Assembly: GCF_902806455.1 (NCBI RefSeq)
Contig: NZ_CADCWQ010000001.1
Span: 2,604,001 to 2,668,000, forward strand
Direction: 5' to 3'
Source of the DNA: Virgibacillus doumboii
Lineage (GTDB): Bacteria; Bacillota; Bacilli; Bacillales; Amphibacillaceae
Length of the DNA: 64,000 nucleotides
Shown here: positions 44,747 through 52,789 of the stretch, piece after piece
Position numbering within the stretch: the stretch's first letter is position 1
Layout: every line of letters begins with the position of its first letter
Position numbers and translations under genes: made by a program
The notes under the pieces: generated by a model
What the model saw: the letters and a program-made list of their open reading frames with translations, nothing else
What the model was told of the DNA's origin: nothing
Database searches by the model: none

Positions 44747-45862
44747 TCACACATGCCGCTTTTCCATCAAATGGATTCCAACTCCAGTCATCATCACCCC
44801 CATTAACAGTAATATACTAATTGGATATAATAAGTCCCCGATAGGATAACCATATACCGCGATTCCATTTAAAACTTCCATTCCATACGTAATCGGTACA
44901 AATTTCGCTAACAGTAACATAAATTCTGACTCAACAATTTCAATCGGCCAGTAAGCTCCTCCAATCATAGCCATACTAACCGCCACAATCGGAATAACTG
45001 CATTGAATTGCTGTACGGTTTTAACGAGCCCCGTAATCAAAATGGACAACGCTACAATTGCGAATACATATGGAATAATCATCAATAGTGATTCAGCAAA
45101 CCTTCCATGAAAATCGACTCCCACCAAGTAGCGAAACACCAGAAACACAATTGCCACCTGCAAATAACCCGTTATAAACGTATAGACGAAGTTCGCTACA
45201 TACATTTCCCATTTCCGAACCGGTGACAATATGACTCTATCCCAGATGCCATCCGTTTTTTCCGTCAAAATATAAAACACATTGTAGGCAATCGTATAAA
45301 TGACAAAAAACAAAGTAAATCCGAACAACGAGTGAAACGTGCTGTCTAGTATTACCCCGTTTGATCCACGAAAACTGGTTGACTCAAGTGAAAATACCGG
45401 AACATTTAAGGAAGCTTCCAAATCATCTTGAATTTTTTCTTTCTCACTGGCTGAAGTTGCATTTGCCTCATTAAAAATCTGATTACGCTGTACCTTCTTG
45501 ATGTACGCTTCTTTTACTGTTTGCTGGACCATCTTAGTGTGCTGCGAGGATACACCGACAATTACTTTAAAATCATTTTCCAGGAGCTTTACACCAACAT
45601 CTGCTTTTCCATTCGCTATCTGATTCATCATTTCCTCTTCTGAAAACCAATTGAAAGTGTAACCGTCTGCCTCATCCAACATTTCACCTATACTGGAATC
45701 ACGTACAGTTTCATCTGCTGCATAAACAGGAACATTAACTGTTGTATACCCTTCTGATCCTCCCAAAGCAAAGGCAAATACAACTGACATGATAACCATT
45801 GCCAGAAACGTCCAAGGATTCCGTATAAACATCTTGATTTTTGCCAGAAAAATACCAATCAT
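44747..45862 (-). CDS. ABC-2 type permease, LnrN-like
   Basis: A 371-residue permease: first helix near residue 20, a large extracellular domain (about 40-165) and five C-terminal helices (LFGFTLFFVIYTIAYNVFYI, VFAIVALSILITGLVKTVQ). It pairs with the neighbouring permease and ATPase as a drug or lipid exporter. The layout ATPase-permease-permease and the lengths match B. subtilis LnrLMN (YfiLMN), which exports linearmycin-type polyenes. The start overlaps the preceding gene by 4 bases. The substrate here is not known. Confidence 0.82.
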   Translation of the reverse strand: MIGIFLAKIKMFIRNPWTFLAMVIMSVVFAFALGGSEGYTTVNVPVYAADETVRDSSIGEMLDEADGYTFNWFSEEEMMNQIANGKADVGVKLLENDFKVIVGVSSQHTKMVQQTVKEAYIKKVQRNQIFNEANATSASEKEKIQDDLEASLNVPVFSLESTSFRGSNGVILDSTFHSLFGFTLFFVIYTIAYNVFYILTEKTDGIWDRVILSPVRKWEMYVANFVYTFITGYLQVAIVFLVFRYLVGVDFHGRFAESLLMIIPYVFAIVALSILITGLVKTVQQFNAVIPIVAVSMAMIGGAYWPIEIVESEFMLLLAKFVPITYGMEVLNGIAVYGYPIGDLLYPISILLLMGVMMTGVGIHLMEKRHV

Positions 45863-47127
45863 GTTGTTTGCCCCCTTTTTGGAAAACTGAATGCTGCGAT
45901 AATAATGAGTGTGACAGCAAAAATACTAAGGAAGATGACATGTTCCCAAACAGCTGAAATGCCATTCCCCCGCAGAACATCAAGATATGCCGACATTCCT
46001 GCACCGTTCGGGGTGAAGTTTCCTAACAGCTGGATTGTTTCGGACAGCTCCCCGATTGGAAAGAAACTCCCTCCTAAAAAGGCTATAATTGATATAAGAA
46101 ATGCTGAAAAGAAATTCGTAATTAATTCCGAATTGATTCGATAACTGATTGCGGTCAGCAACACTGCAATACCGCCTACTGCAATTGCCAGGCCAAAAGT
46201 AACTACCAGGAAGGCAAGTATGTTTGGCCATGTTACACCAAATAGAATCCAGGATATGCTAAACACAATTAACAAATGAAGGAAACTAAAGACAGTGCCG
46301 GCTATAAACACGCCAATAAAATACACCCATCTCGAAACATCAGCCAGGATAATCCGGTCAAACACATGGATTTTTTTCTCAAGAAATGCATACGAGCCAA
46401 TGGCTGATGCAAGGAACAGTACATTCATCACTGCCATGCCAATCGCATAATAATTCTTGGCAGATACCGGCTCTCGCTGATTAATCGTTTCTATTTCGCC
46501 TGAAATTGCCTCCGTATCAACTTGGATTGCTTCCATCGAAAGACCTTTTTGACCAACAAAACTGTTTAATGACAATTGCTCCTGAAATTGCTGTAAAACA
46601 TCAAGTATTATTGGTGCTCCCAATTGTTTACCTTCGTTTTGATAGACTTTTAGCGAGGGTTCAGCATTTTCTATCCCAAAAAAATTCTGGAGTGTATGGT
46701 ATGTGAAATTTTCCGGAACCTCAATAACCGCTGTATAGGAATCATCATCTAGAACTTTTTCAAGTTTTGAAGGCTTTATATTTTCCACCTGTACTATTTC
46801 CTTTAAACCTTCACTTCCAAAAACGGAATCCTTTAACATTTTAATAGGTGTCAACTGCTTTGCTGCCTCGCGGGCTGCTATTACTCTTTCCTTTGGCAGT
46901 CCGCTGTTTTCAAGATCATTCACAAAACGATTAACCTGCCCTTCTTCATCACCATGCTCCACGATAGCAACCTTCACATTAAGAGTCGCCTCTTCCCCGT
47001 TCATCACACTTCCAAGCGCCGCTCCTAAAATTGCGATTAAAATAATCGGAAGACCTACCAGTAATAAAAGCTGTGTGGGATTCCGGAGCAATGTCAGACC
47101 TATTTTTTTAACAATTTGCCAAATCAT
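45859..47127 (-). CDS. ABC-2 type permease, LnrM-like
   Basis: A 422-residue permease with the same plan as its neighbour: one N-terminal helix (LLLLVGLPIILIAILGAALG), a long extracellular domain (about 45-225) and five or six C-terminal helices ending near the C-terminus. Middle gene of the exporter operon, 10 bases after the ATPase stop and overlapping the next gene. AGAGGTGATGAA precedes the ATG. Confidence 0.82.
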   Translation of the reverse strand: MIWQIVKKIGLTLLRNPTQLLLLVGLPIILIAILGAALGSVMNGEEATLNVKVAIVEHGDEEGQVNRFVNDLENSGLPKERVIAAREAAKQLTPIKMLKDSVFGSEGLKEIVQVENIKPSKLEKVLDDDSYTAVIEVPENFTYHTLQNFFGIENAEPSLKVYQNEGKQLGAPIILDVLQQFQEQLSLNSFVGQKGLSMEAIQVDTEAISGEIETINQREPVSAKNYYAIGMAVMNVLFLASAIGSYAFLEKKIHVFDRIILADVSRWVYFIGVFIAGTVFSFLHLLIVFSISWILFGVTWPNILAFLVVTFGLAIAVGGIAVLLTAISYRINSELITNFFSAFLISIIAFLGGSFFPIGELSETIQLLGNFTPNGAGMSAYLDVLRGNGISAVWEHVIFLSIFAVTLIIIAAFSFPKRGQTT

Positions 47128-47137
47128 TTCATCACCT

Positions 47138-48070
47138 CTAATCCCTTAATGCTCTGCCGGTAAGATGCAGGAACACATCTTCAAGCGTAGGCTCTTGAAC
47201 GTCTACTGAACTCAGCTCTATCCCGGCCTCCTCAGCATATTTAAGAATTATCCCAAAGGCGTTTATTTCCTTTGGCACAATGAGTGTTGCAGACTTTTCT
47301 TCTTGCGTAACACGATTTATCGTCGGATCATTCTGGAGTGATTCGATAAACGTTTCATTCAACCGCTCCGATTTAAGTTCAATTGTCTTTTCTGCTGAGA
47401 GAATTCGTTTAATCTCCTCTTTTGTTCCTGAGGCAATCAGTTTTCCCTGGTCCATGATATAGATCCGGTCACATAGAAACTCAACCTCTTCCATATAGTG
47501 ACTTGTGTATAATACCGTCATGTTCTTTTCTTCGTTGAGACGTTTTACCGTTTCCAGAATATAGTTTCTGGACTGCGGATCAATCCCAACTGTCGGCTCA
47601 TCCATGATAATCAATTCCGGATTGTGCATTAGCGCAACCCCTATATTAAGACGCCGCTTCATTCCACCTGAAAATTTCTTAACCACGTCCTTACGCCGCT
47701 CTTTTAAGCCAATCTGTTCCAGCACTTCGTCAATTTTTCGATTCAATTCGTTGCCGGATAAACGGTAAACCCTTCCGAAAAATTGCATGTTCTCTTCAGC
47801 TGTCAGGTCATTGTATAACGCAATTTCCTGGGGGACCATCCCGATAACTTTCCGGATGGGGCCTGGGCTTTTAATAATACTCGAATTATTAAACCGCACA
47901 TCACCTTCAGTTGGTTCTGTTAATGATGACAGCATGGAAATTGCCGTCGATTTCCCGGCGCCATTTGGACCAAGCAATCCCACTATTTCTCCCTTTTCAA
48001 TGAACATATTCAGATTTTTCACCGCATAAAATTGTTTAAATTTCTTTGATAAATCCACTAACTCAAGCAT
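47138..48070 (-). CDS. ABC transporter ATPase, LnrL-like
   Basis: A 310-residue ATPase: Walker A GPNGAGKST, Q-loop MVPQEIALYND, signature FSGGMKRRLN, Walker B LIIMDEPTVGIDP, H-loop YTSHYMEE. The C-terminal 90 residues form the extension usual in drug-export ATPases. It is the first gene of the three-gene exporter operon. AGGAGGCGGATACG precedes the ATG. A direct repeat CGTAC-N6-CGTAC lies just upstream and may be a regulator site. Confidence 0.9.
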   Translation of the reverse strand: MLELVDLSKKFKQFYAVKNLNMFIEKGEIVGLLGPNGAGKSTAISMLSSLTEPTEGDVRFNNSSIIKSPGPIRKVIGMVPQEIALYNDLTAEENMQFFGRVYRLSGNELNRKIDEVLEQIGLKERRKDVVKKFSGGMKRRLNIGVALMHNPELIIMDEPTVGIDPQSRNYILETVKRLNEEKNMTVLYTSHYMEEVEFLCDRIYIMDQGKLIASGTKEEIKRILSAEKTIELKSERLNETFIESLQNDPTINRVTQEEKSATLIVPKEINAFGIILKYAEEAGIELSSVDVQEPTLEDVFLHLTGRALRD

Positions 48071-48263
48071 CGTATCCGCCTCCTGTACGTTTATTGTACG
48101 ATTTGTTTGTGCTGTGGCATACTATCTCAAGTCACGAAAACGCTGCAGTAACGAATGACCTGAGTCATTTTTTCTGGTGTCAGGGGCATATATCCTGCTA
48201 TTAACGCACATTAAAACTTCCCCATGCGGGTTTGGAAAAGATAGCACTATGCAAACCAACAAA
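48071..48263. other. Upstream region of the LnrL-like operon
   Basis: Within 30 bases of the start, the minus strand shows CGTACAATAAACGTAC, which is both a direct repeat (CGTAC) and an imperfect palindrome (GTAC-N7-GTAC). No clear -35/-10 pair was defined. No gene is seen. Confidence 0.4.
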
Positions 48264-48264
48264 A

Positions 48265-48304
48265 AATAAACCATTTTGAATTAGATTGATCAAAATGGTT
48301 TATT
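48265..48304 (-). terminator. Terminator after the anti-sigma gene
   Basis: A perfect 15-bp stem (AATAAACCATTTTGA with its complement) and a 10-base loop, followed on the minus strand by a T-run. It lies about 80 bases past the anti-sigma stop. Confidence 0.9.
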
Positions 48305-48383
48305 CCCTGTGAAATTCTTTATTTAAAATGATTACACTGTAATCCTCAGATTCACTTAAAAACATTAACTAAGAAAATTATTT

Positions 48384-49385
48384 TTACCTCTTCTCCCAAT
48401 TCCACAGTTCTACTTCACCCAGTTGTTCCCCTTGAACAAAGCCAGCATTTTTCAACTTTAACAACTCTTTTACGGGACCTGTTACAACAGCTCCATATAC
48501 AGTAAATCCTTCCTCTTTTAAGTACTGATATCTTTCCTCTAAATGCCCAAGACCTAAGAAATCTTCATAATAACTTTTGGACTTATTTAAGAGTTCTTTC
48601 ATATTTTTTAACATTAACTGTTTGCTTTCCTTTACCGAACTTTCATTTAACCATCTTATCCGAAAAGACTGATTATAATTTTCATCATGGTCAATGCCAC
48701 CGGTTAAACCAATTCTATCGTTCACCCTAATCGTATTACTACCTCCACCCCAACTGTTTGGTTCAAATTCTTCAAACTCCCCGGTGTACAATGGCATCCA
48801 CAAAACGTGAATATCGTAATCTTGTAAAGACTCAATTAACTCTTCTGATTCCATAAAACTTGTCGTGGAGAAAGCCAGTTCCCCAACTGTTCCCTCAGGA
48901 AGCTTCTCTAATGTATCCCATACATTTGGCGAAGTGTTAGCCTCGAGTTTTTTATCTGTACGCGGGTCCATGGGAAGTGAAAAAGAAAAGTTACTTAATC
49001 GTTGTAGGCCGGGATGTGAGTAAGTAATATGTGAAAGACCACTGAATAGTCGTTTTATTACGTGTGCCTCGCCAATAACAATGTCCTCACTCCCTACCTT
49101 TTTTAGTAAATCATAGGACAATTTTTTTGTTCCGAATGCAGTCATTTCTTCTTCCTTGATTTCGAAATCACCCCGAACATTGGGAACAGTCCAATCAAGC
49201 GCAAGACTTGAATAATACATATTTTCTTTTCCGACATTAAGGTTATCCGCAACAATATTCGTAACTATCATGTATGCAGCATAAATGAATACCACTATTA
49301 ACAGTATTCGGATAATCCGAAATGCTAAGGTGAATTTTGATTTTTTTAATATTCGCTTTTCTAAATCCTTATTCCATTCTGTCAT
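48384..49385 (-). CDS. Membrane anti-sigma factor (Sigma_reg_N/C type)
   Basis: A 333-residue protein with a short cytoplasmic N-terminus (TEWNKDLEKRILKKSKFTL), one membrane helix (ILLIVVFIYAAYMIVTNIVA) and a large extracellular domain like the sigma-regulator C-terminal domain of B. subtilis YhdL. It should hold the ECF sigma factor encoded immediately upstream. I chose the ATG at 49385, which follows GGGTGGGAGT and overlaps the sigma gene by 17 bases, over an in-frame start 8 codons earlier. Confidence 0.85.
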   Translation of the reverse strand: MTEWNKDLEKRILKKSKFTLAFRIIRILLIVVFIYAAYMIVTNIVADNLNVGKENMYYSSLALDWTVPNVRGDFEIKEEEMTAFGTKKLSYDLLKKVGSEDIVIGEAHVIKRLFSGLSHITYSHPGLQRLSNFSFSLPMDPRTDKKLEANTSPNVWDTLEKLPEGTVGELAFSTTSFMESEELIESLQDYDIHVLWMPLYTGEFEEFEPNSWGGGSNTIRVNDRIGLTGGIDHDENYNQSFRIRWLNESSVKESKQLMLKNMKELLNKSKSYYEDFLGLGHLEERYQYLKEEGFTVYGAVVTGPVKELLKLKNAGFVQGEQLGEVELWNWEKR

Positions 49386-49902
49386 ACTCCCACCCTTTCT
49401 TTTTAGCAAGGCTAGATAACCTTTTTCTTGCTCGATGGAGTGTCACTTTCACTTGTTCTTCTGTTAGTTGTAATGCCTCCATTATTTCTTTATAGCTGAA
49501 TTCCTCAAATTCACGCAGATAAATGACCGACCTGTATTGTTCTGGTAAAAACTCCAATAAATCTTCAAGTTGTTGAAGGGTTTCATGCATTAAAAGAGAA
49601 TCTTCAGGAATCCCATACGGACTAATCATATCTTGCTTCGATGAAAATATGGATAAGAGAGGGAATGTCTTCCTTCGTTTTTGCTTTCGCCATTCATCTA
49701 AATAGGCATTACGAGCTACTTTAAAAAGCCAGCCACGAGCCTCTTCTCCTTCATATGTATTAAGATGAATGGTTGCACGAACGAACGTTTCCTGGGTCAA
49801 ATCCTCCGCAAGTTGCGCCGAACCACTTAACCGCATTAGGTAAAAATAAAGAGTCTTTGCATACTGTTTGTACAGATTTTCTAATTTTAGTTGATTTCGC
49901 AT
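49369..49902 (-). CDS. ECF sigma factor, SigM/YlaC-like
   Basis: A 177-residue extracytoplasmic-function sigma factor. Region 2 is LAEDLTQETFVRATIHLNTY and RGWLFKVARNAYLDEWRKQK; region 4 is LPEQYRSVIYLREFEEFSYK and LQLTEEQVKVTLHRARKRL. Closest in feel to SigM, but the subgroup is uncertain. AAAGAGGGGGGTAAA precedes the ATG. An ECF-type promoter upstream suggests positive autoregulation, with the downstream membrane protein as its anti-sigma factor. Confidence 0.9.
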   Translation of the reverse strand: MRNQLKLENLYKQYAKTLYFYLMRLSGSAQLAEDLTQETFVRATIHLNTYEGEEARGWLFKVARNAYLDEWRKQKRRKTFPLLSIFSSKQDMISPYGIPEDSLLMHETLQQLEDLLEFLPEQYRSVIYLREFEEFSYKEIMEALQLTEEQVKVTLHRARKRLSSLAKKKGWEYDRME

Positions 49903-49930
49903 TTTACCCCCCTCTTTACCTTCACATATT

Positions 49931-49958
49931 TACACGTTTTACTGATAAAAATGTTACA
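49931..49958 (-). promoter_or_regulatory. ECF-type autoregulatory promoter
   Basis: On the minus strand TGTAAC (49958-49953) and CGTGTA (49936-49931) are separated by 16 bases. AAC at -35 and CGT at -10 with this spacing are the hallmarks of Bacillus ECF promoters. It lies about 30 bases before the sigma gene start. Confidence 0.75.
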
Positions 49959-50087
49959 GTATTTTTTGCATTTTTTAAAAAAGATATCTTTCTGGCATTA
50001 AATATTGAAAGGAATTAGCCTTTACACTCTGAGACGTGGGGTTTCCTTTTTAAAATCAAGCATCACACTTTTATTGGGAAAAGAAAA

Positions 50088-50107
50088 GAATCGTCAAATG
50101 ACGATCC
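50088..50107. terminator. Bidirectional hairpin terminator
   Basis: GAATCGTCA pairs with TGACGATCC (one mismatch at the base), with TTTTT on the plus side and TTTTCTTTT on the minus side. It probably ended the decayed membrane gene at 50202-50626. Confidence 0.75.
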
Positions 50108-50201
50108 TTTTTCTAGTACAAATAGATCATGAAAAAATTGCGCCAAACAATTCTGGAATAAATAAGAATTGTAAAAGAGCTACAATCATGAGTATTCTTT
50201 T

Positions 50202-50626
50202 CTAGAATCTCCCTCGAAGATATAAGGATTCAAATTTTCCAAAGGAACGAACGAGTAACATTCCCGATAAAACTGCAAGTAACATATGTGTTTGAGGAAT
50301 TAAGAACATTTTTATGAAAAAGGGCAAATCTAATCCGTACCATTTAAGCCAATTAACCTTTGGTATCAATGATAAAACAAGCATTCACACGTGACTATAA
50401 TAAGCCAATTAACCTTTATTCCCTGTTGGAATAGCAAGAGCAAACGTCTACATTCTATGAGTATGCCGAACAGAATACTGTAAATAGTTGCAGCAGTCAA
50501 AAGCGAAATTGGTGTTTTCACTTGTTCCTGAGCCTTTTGCCATTCATTATAAGTCGTGACCATCAGATAAAGCAGTACAAACATAGCGACAATTACCAAT
50601 CCATAATAGATTACCTTTTTATACAT
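50202..50626 (-). pseudogene. Membrane protein gene broken by a 56-bp insertion or duplication
   Basis: Two overlapping reading frames read through the same words: the first ends QQGIKVNWLI..., the second begins ...IPKVNWLKWYGL. The 16-base sequence AAGCCAATTAACCTTT occurs at 50346 and again at 50402, 56 bases apart, which shifts the frame. Removing one repeat and the spacer joins the frames into a protein of about 123 residues with several hydrophobic helices (VIYYGLVIVAMFVLLYLMV, FIKMFLIPQTHMLLAVLSGM). I do not recognise the family. The join is inferred; a sequencing artefact is less likely because the change is 56 bases. Confidence 0.65.
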
Positions 50627-50653
50627 AATACCTTCTCCAAAAATTCAACTAAC

Positions 50654-50703
50654 TGTCCCAATTCGGGAATAGTAGTTATTCCGGATAAGCGCCCGTTTGT
50701 TTA
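50654..50703 (-). repeat. GCGCCC hairpin repeat, copy 1
   Basis: Right end TTATTCCGGATAAGCGCCCGTTTGTTT matches the family; the left arm is degenerate. It lies 5 bases past the ancestral stop of the decayed gene at 50708-51149. Confidence 0.7.
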
Positions 50704-50707
50704 AAAC

Positions 50708-51149
50708 TCAGCTTACAACTTCATCAGAATTCCGATTTAAAATTTGAAAGTAAAGAAGTATGAAAGTTATAGTGCAAAACCCACCACTTAATAACCAAAT
50801 TTAAAAAATGATTTGTCCTTCTGGAGTAGGCGAGCTAAAGCTGAAATAGCTTAGCAGAAATAAACCTCCACCTAGAAATGAGAGATAGTACGTAAATAAT
50901 TTACGGTGTCTCCTTAATTATCATAATAACTGGAAAAGTAGGCTGGAATTTCGCAGCGTATATGAAATGATCAAGTTGTAAAATCTGGTCACTGTTTTGA
51001 ATTTCATCATAGAACAAGTGAGAAAATGGTGTTGAATATTCCCATTCCCAAGGATCAGTTAAAATTGCGCTACCTTCATACCAAGCTGCAACTGTAGAAA
51101 ACAACAGCAATATAGATGCAATACCTGCCTGTATGAAAAACCTAAACAC
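50708..51149 (-). pseudogene. DUF4306-like membrane protein gene, frameshifted
   Basis: The first 82 codons encode an N-terminal helix (AGIASILLLFSTVAAWYEG), then the DPWEWEYSTPFSHLFYDEIQ and LDHFIYAAKFQPTFPVIM segments that I recall from DUF4306 proteins. The frame then stops at 50901. In the next frame a matching C-terminus continues (YYLSFLGGGLFLLSYFSFSS, then a TAA, then WLLSGGFCTITFILLYFQIL) to a stop at 50708. So the gene carries at least a frameshift or small deletion near 50920 and one nonsense codon. The family name is from memory. Confidence 0.65.
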
Positions 51150-51251
51150 ATTAACACCCCTAATTCTTAATCGACAATATGGACCTCTATATCAAGAAAG
51201 ATTGTATTTATTATTCAGTTCTCGCACCGATTGTGAAAGATGATGTTTTAA

Positions 51252-51605
51252 TTATTCGTTATCTGAATCTAAATTTTCTCTTGCATTATTGCGATATTCT
51301 TTTGGATTTGAAGAATACTTATACACATTGAGATTATATTGTTCTAAATCGTTCTCAGATAAATTGCTTTCCAAATAACTTTCAACTTCCGTTATATCAT
51401 TTTCATCGTATAAAGTTACAGATAGGGCAGAGTCTGTATCGCCTCTGTCGCCATCAAATTGGGTACTTTGAACACTATATTTATCCCATAATGAATCGAC
51501 AACTGCTTCTGTGCTATATGGGTCTTTTTACGTCTGCCAAAATAATGCAGATACGACAATAACACACGCCAAACCAACTATTCCCCATTTACTTTTTGCA
51601 CTCAT
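51252..51605 (-). pseudogene. Small membrane-anchored protein gene with one internal stop
   Basis: From ATG 51605 (preceded by GGGGGGGAGAAAAAA) the frame encodes 25 residues including a membrane helix (WGIVGLACVIVVSALFWQT), then a TAA at 51528-51530, and then stays open for 91 more codons (KDPYSTEAVVDSLWDKYSVQ ... YRNNARENLDSDNE) to a proper stop at 51252. One base change (TAA from AAA or CAA) would restore a 117-residue protein. I do not recognise the family. A degenerate GCGCCC repeat end lies about 15 bases after the stop, like its neighbours. Confidence 0.8.
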
Positions 51606-51649
51606 TTTTTTCTCCCCCCCATTATTCGCTATAAGTATTATTTCATAAA

Positions 51650-51694
51650 ATGCAAGATGGACGCCAATCTCACTCCATTATTGCGCCCGTTATT
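51650..51694 (-). repeat. GCGCCC hairpin repeat, copy 2
   Basis: CTCCATTATTGCGCCCGTTATTTAA matches the family's right end; the left part GATGGACGCC matches the other arm. It touches the stop codon of the next lipoprotein gene. Confidence 0.7.
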
Positions 51695-52169
51695 TAACTT
51701 CTAAAACGAATACATAGGAGGCATCACCGTGAGATAAATTTTCTTTTTCTTCATCCATCCACCATACCCCATAATCATAATAATAAATCCCTTTTTCATC
51801 GGGAGCTGTAAACTGATTACCTTTTAATTCTACATCAGTTTCTTTATCATTGCTTACCTGTGAAAGATGGACTTCGTTAGGCTTTGGAGTGTATTCCATT
51901 CCAAAGGTTATGCTTTCACCAGCTTGAACTTGTATAGGCTCTTGGTCTTTTAATAGTTCAACCGGTCCGACTTTATCAACACACCCGGTTTTCCAGCAGT
52001 ATGAACCCAGTTTAGTATCATACTTTTTGTTATCCATCTTTATATAGGCATTGGGAGGACTATCTCCTGGTAAGTCCCCATTTTCATCTGTATTATTCGA
52101 AAATATGCCATTACAACCACTTAATATAAAAGCTATCAATAAGATAGCTACGACAGTAAACTTCTTCAT
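51690..52169 (-). CDS. Lipoprotein of unknown function
   Basis: A 159-residue lipoprotein with lipobox LSGC near residue 19, then a polar extracellular domain with two cysteines (SYCWKTGCVD) that could form a disulfide, and a beta-rich C-terminus (KGIYYYDYGVWWMDE). I do not recognise a named family. The ATG at 52169 was chosen (AAGGGTGGGAGCA upstream) over an in-frame GTG three codons before. Confidence 0.75.
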   Translation of the reverse strand: MKKFTVVAILLIAFILSGCNGIFSNNTDENGDLPGDSPPNAYIKMDNKKYDTKLGSYCWKTGCVDKVGPVELLKDQEPIQVQAGESITFGMEYTPKPNEVHLSQVSNDKETDVELKGNQFTAPDEKGIYYYDYGVWWMDEEKENLSHGDASYVFVLEVK

Positions 52170-52228
52170 TGCTCCCACCCTTCTTTTACAAAATTAGACG
52201 TTAACGCTTATAAAATGTTTCATACGAA

Positions 52229-52293
52229 TTATTCCATTAACTAGCCCTTATGTACAAAACGGACGCCAGGTCTTATTCCGGAATGCCCAAGGG
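52229..52293 (-). repeat. GCGCCC hairpin repeat, copy 3 (inside a gene end)
   Basis: Nearly identical to copy 16 at 63520-63590 over ATTCCATTAA...CCTTATGTA and GGTCTTATTCCGGAATG, but its GCGCCC end is altered to GCCCAAGGG. It encodes the last 15 residues and stop of the DUF4190-like gene. Confidence 0.85.
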
Positions 52294-52426
52294 TTAAGCC
52301 AACAATACCAAGTATTAATCCTATAAACGGTATTATGACAAACGCAATTGAAAAAACACCAATAATTAAAGAAGCAGTAGCTTTACCATTAGTTACACTG
52401 CTCTCCGAAACTTCAACATTACTCAT
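52241..52426 (-). CDS. DUF4190-like small membrane protein, C-terminus made of repeat
   Basis: A 61-residue protein: a short N-terminus (SNVEVSESSVTNGKATASLI) and two hydrophobic helices (ASLIIGVFSIAFVIIPFIGL, ILGIVGLTLG) typical of DUF4190. The expected tail of the family is replaced by GHSGIRPGVRFVHKG, which is encoded by the repeat at 52229-52293. The repeat seems to have landed in the gene and changed its end. Whether the product still works is unknown. Confidence 0.65.
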   Translation of the reverse strand: MSNVEVSESSVTNGKATASLIIGVFSIAFVIIPFIGLILGIVGLTLGHSGIRPGVRFVHKG

Positions 52427-52479
52427 TTTACTCCCCCTCTGCTTATTACGTTAAATAGTACAATACTCCAAGCTAAATC

Positions 52480-52510
52480 GCTCAATTCCGGAATACCGGC
52501 GCCGCTTCCA
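52480..52510 (-). repeat. GCGCCC hairpin repeat, copy 4 (degenerate)
   Basis: CAATTCCGGAATACCGGCGCCGCTTCC keeps the TTCCGGAATA and GGCGCC parts only. It abuts the stop codon at 52512. Confidence 0.5.
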
Positions 52511-52511
52511 T

Positions 52512-52685
52512 TTAATCTTTAATATAAAATTTTTTTCGGTAAAATATTATAGCTGAAATAATAGCTACGGCATATAAAATCACATCTACAATAATCCTAT
52601 TTGTTGTTGATAACTCAAATAATCGAAGCACACCAATAGTCACCAAAGCAATTATAAAAATCCACAGGTAAAATTTATAACTCAA
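52512..52685 (-). CDS. 57-residue two-helix membrane protein
   Basis: Starts at TTG 52685 and encodes two hydrophobic helices (FYLWIFIIALVTIGVLRLF and IIVDVILYAVAIISAIIFY) with a basic tail (RKKFYIKD). GGGGGCAGGATTA precedes the start, a moderate ribosome site. The whole frame between two repeat copies is occupied by this ORF, and the hydropathy pattern speaks for a real gene. No family recognised. Confidence 0.55.
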   Translation of the reverse strand: MSYKFYLWIFIIALVTIGVLRLFELSTTNRIIVDVILYAVAIISAIIFYRKKFYIKD

Positions 52686-52741
52686 TAATCCTGCCCCCTA
52701 ATACAACGAATTAGTGACTCGTTAAACTGTCAAACCTCACT

Positions 52742-52783
52742 ATGACGGTTAAATCTTGTTCCTGATAAGCGCCCGATTGCTTA
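52742..52783 (-). repeat. GCGCCC hairpin repeat, copy 5
   Basis: CTTGTTCCTGATAAGCGCCCGATTGCTTAA is the family's right end. It ends 7 bases before the stop codon of the next gene. Confidence 0.75.
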
Positions 52784-52789
52784 AGACAG

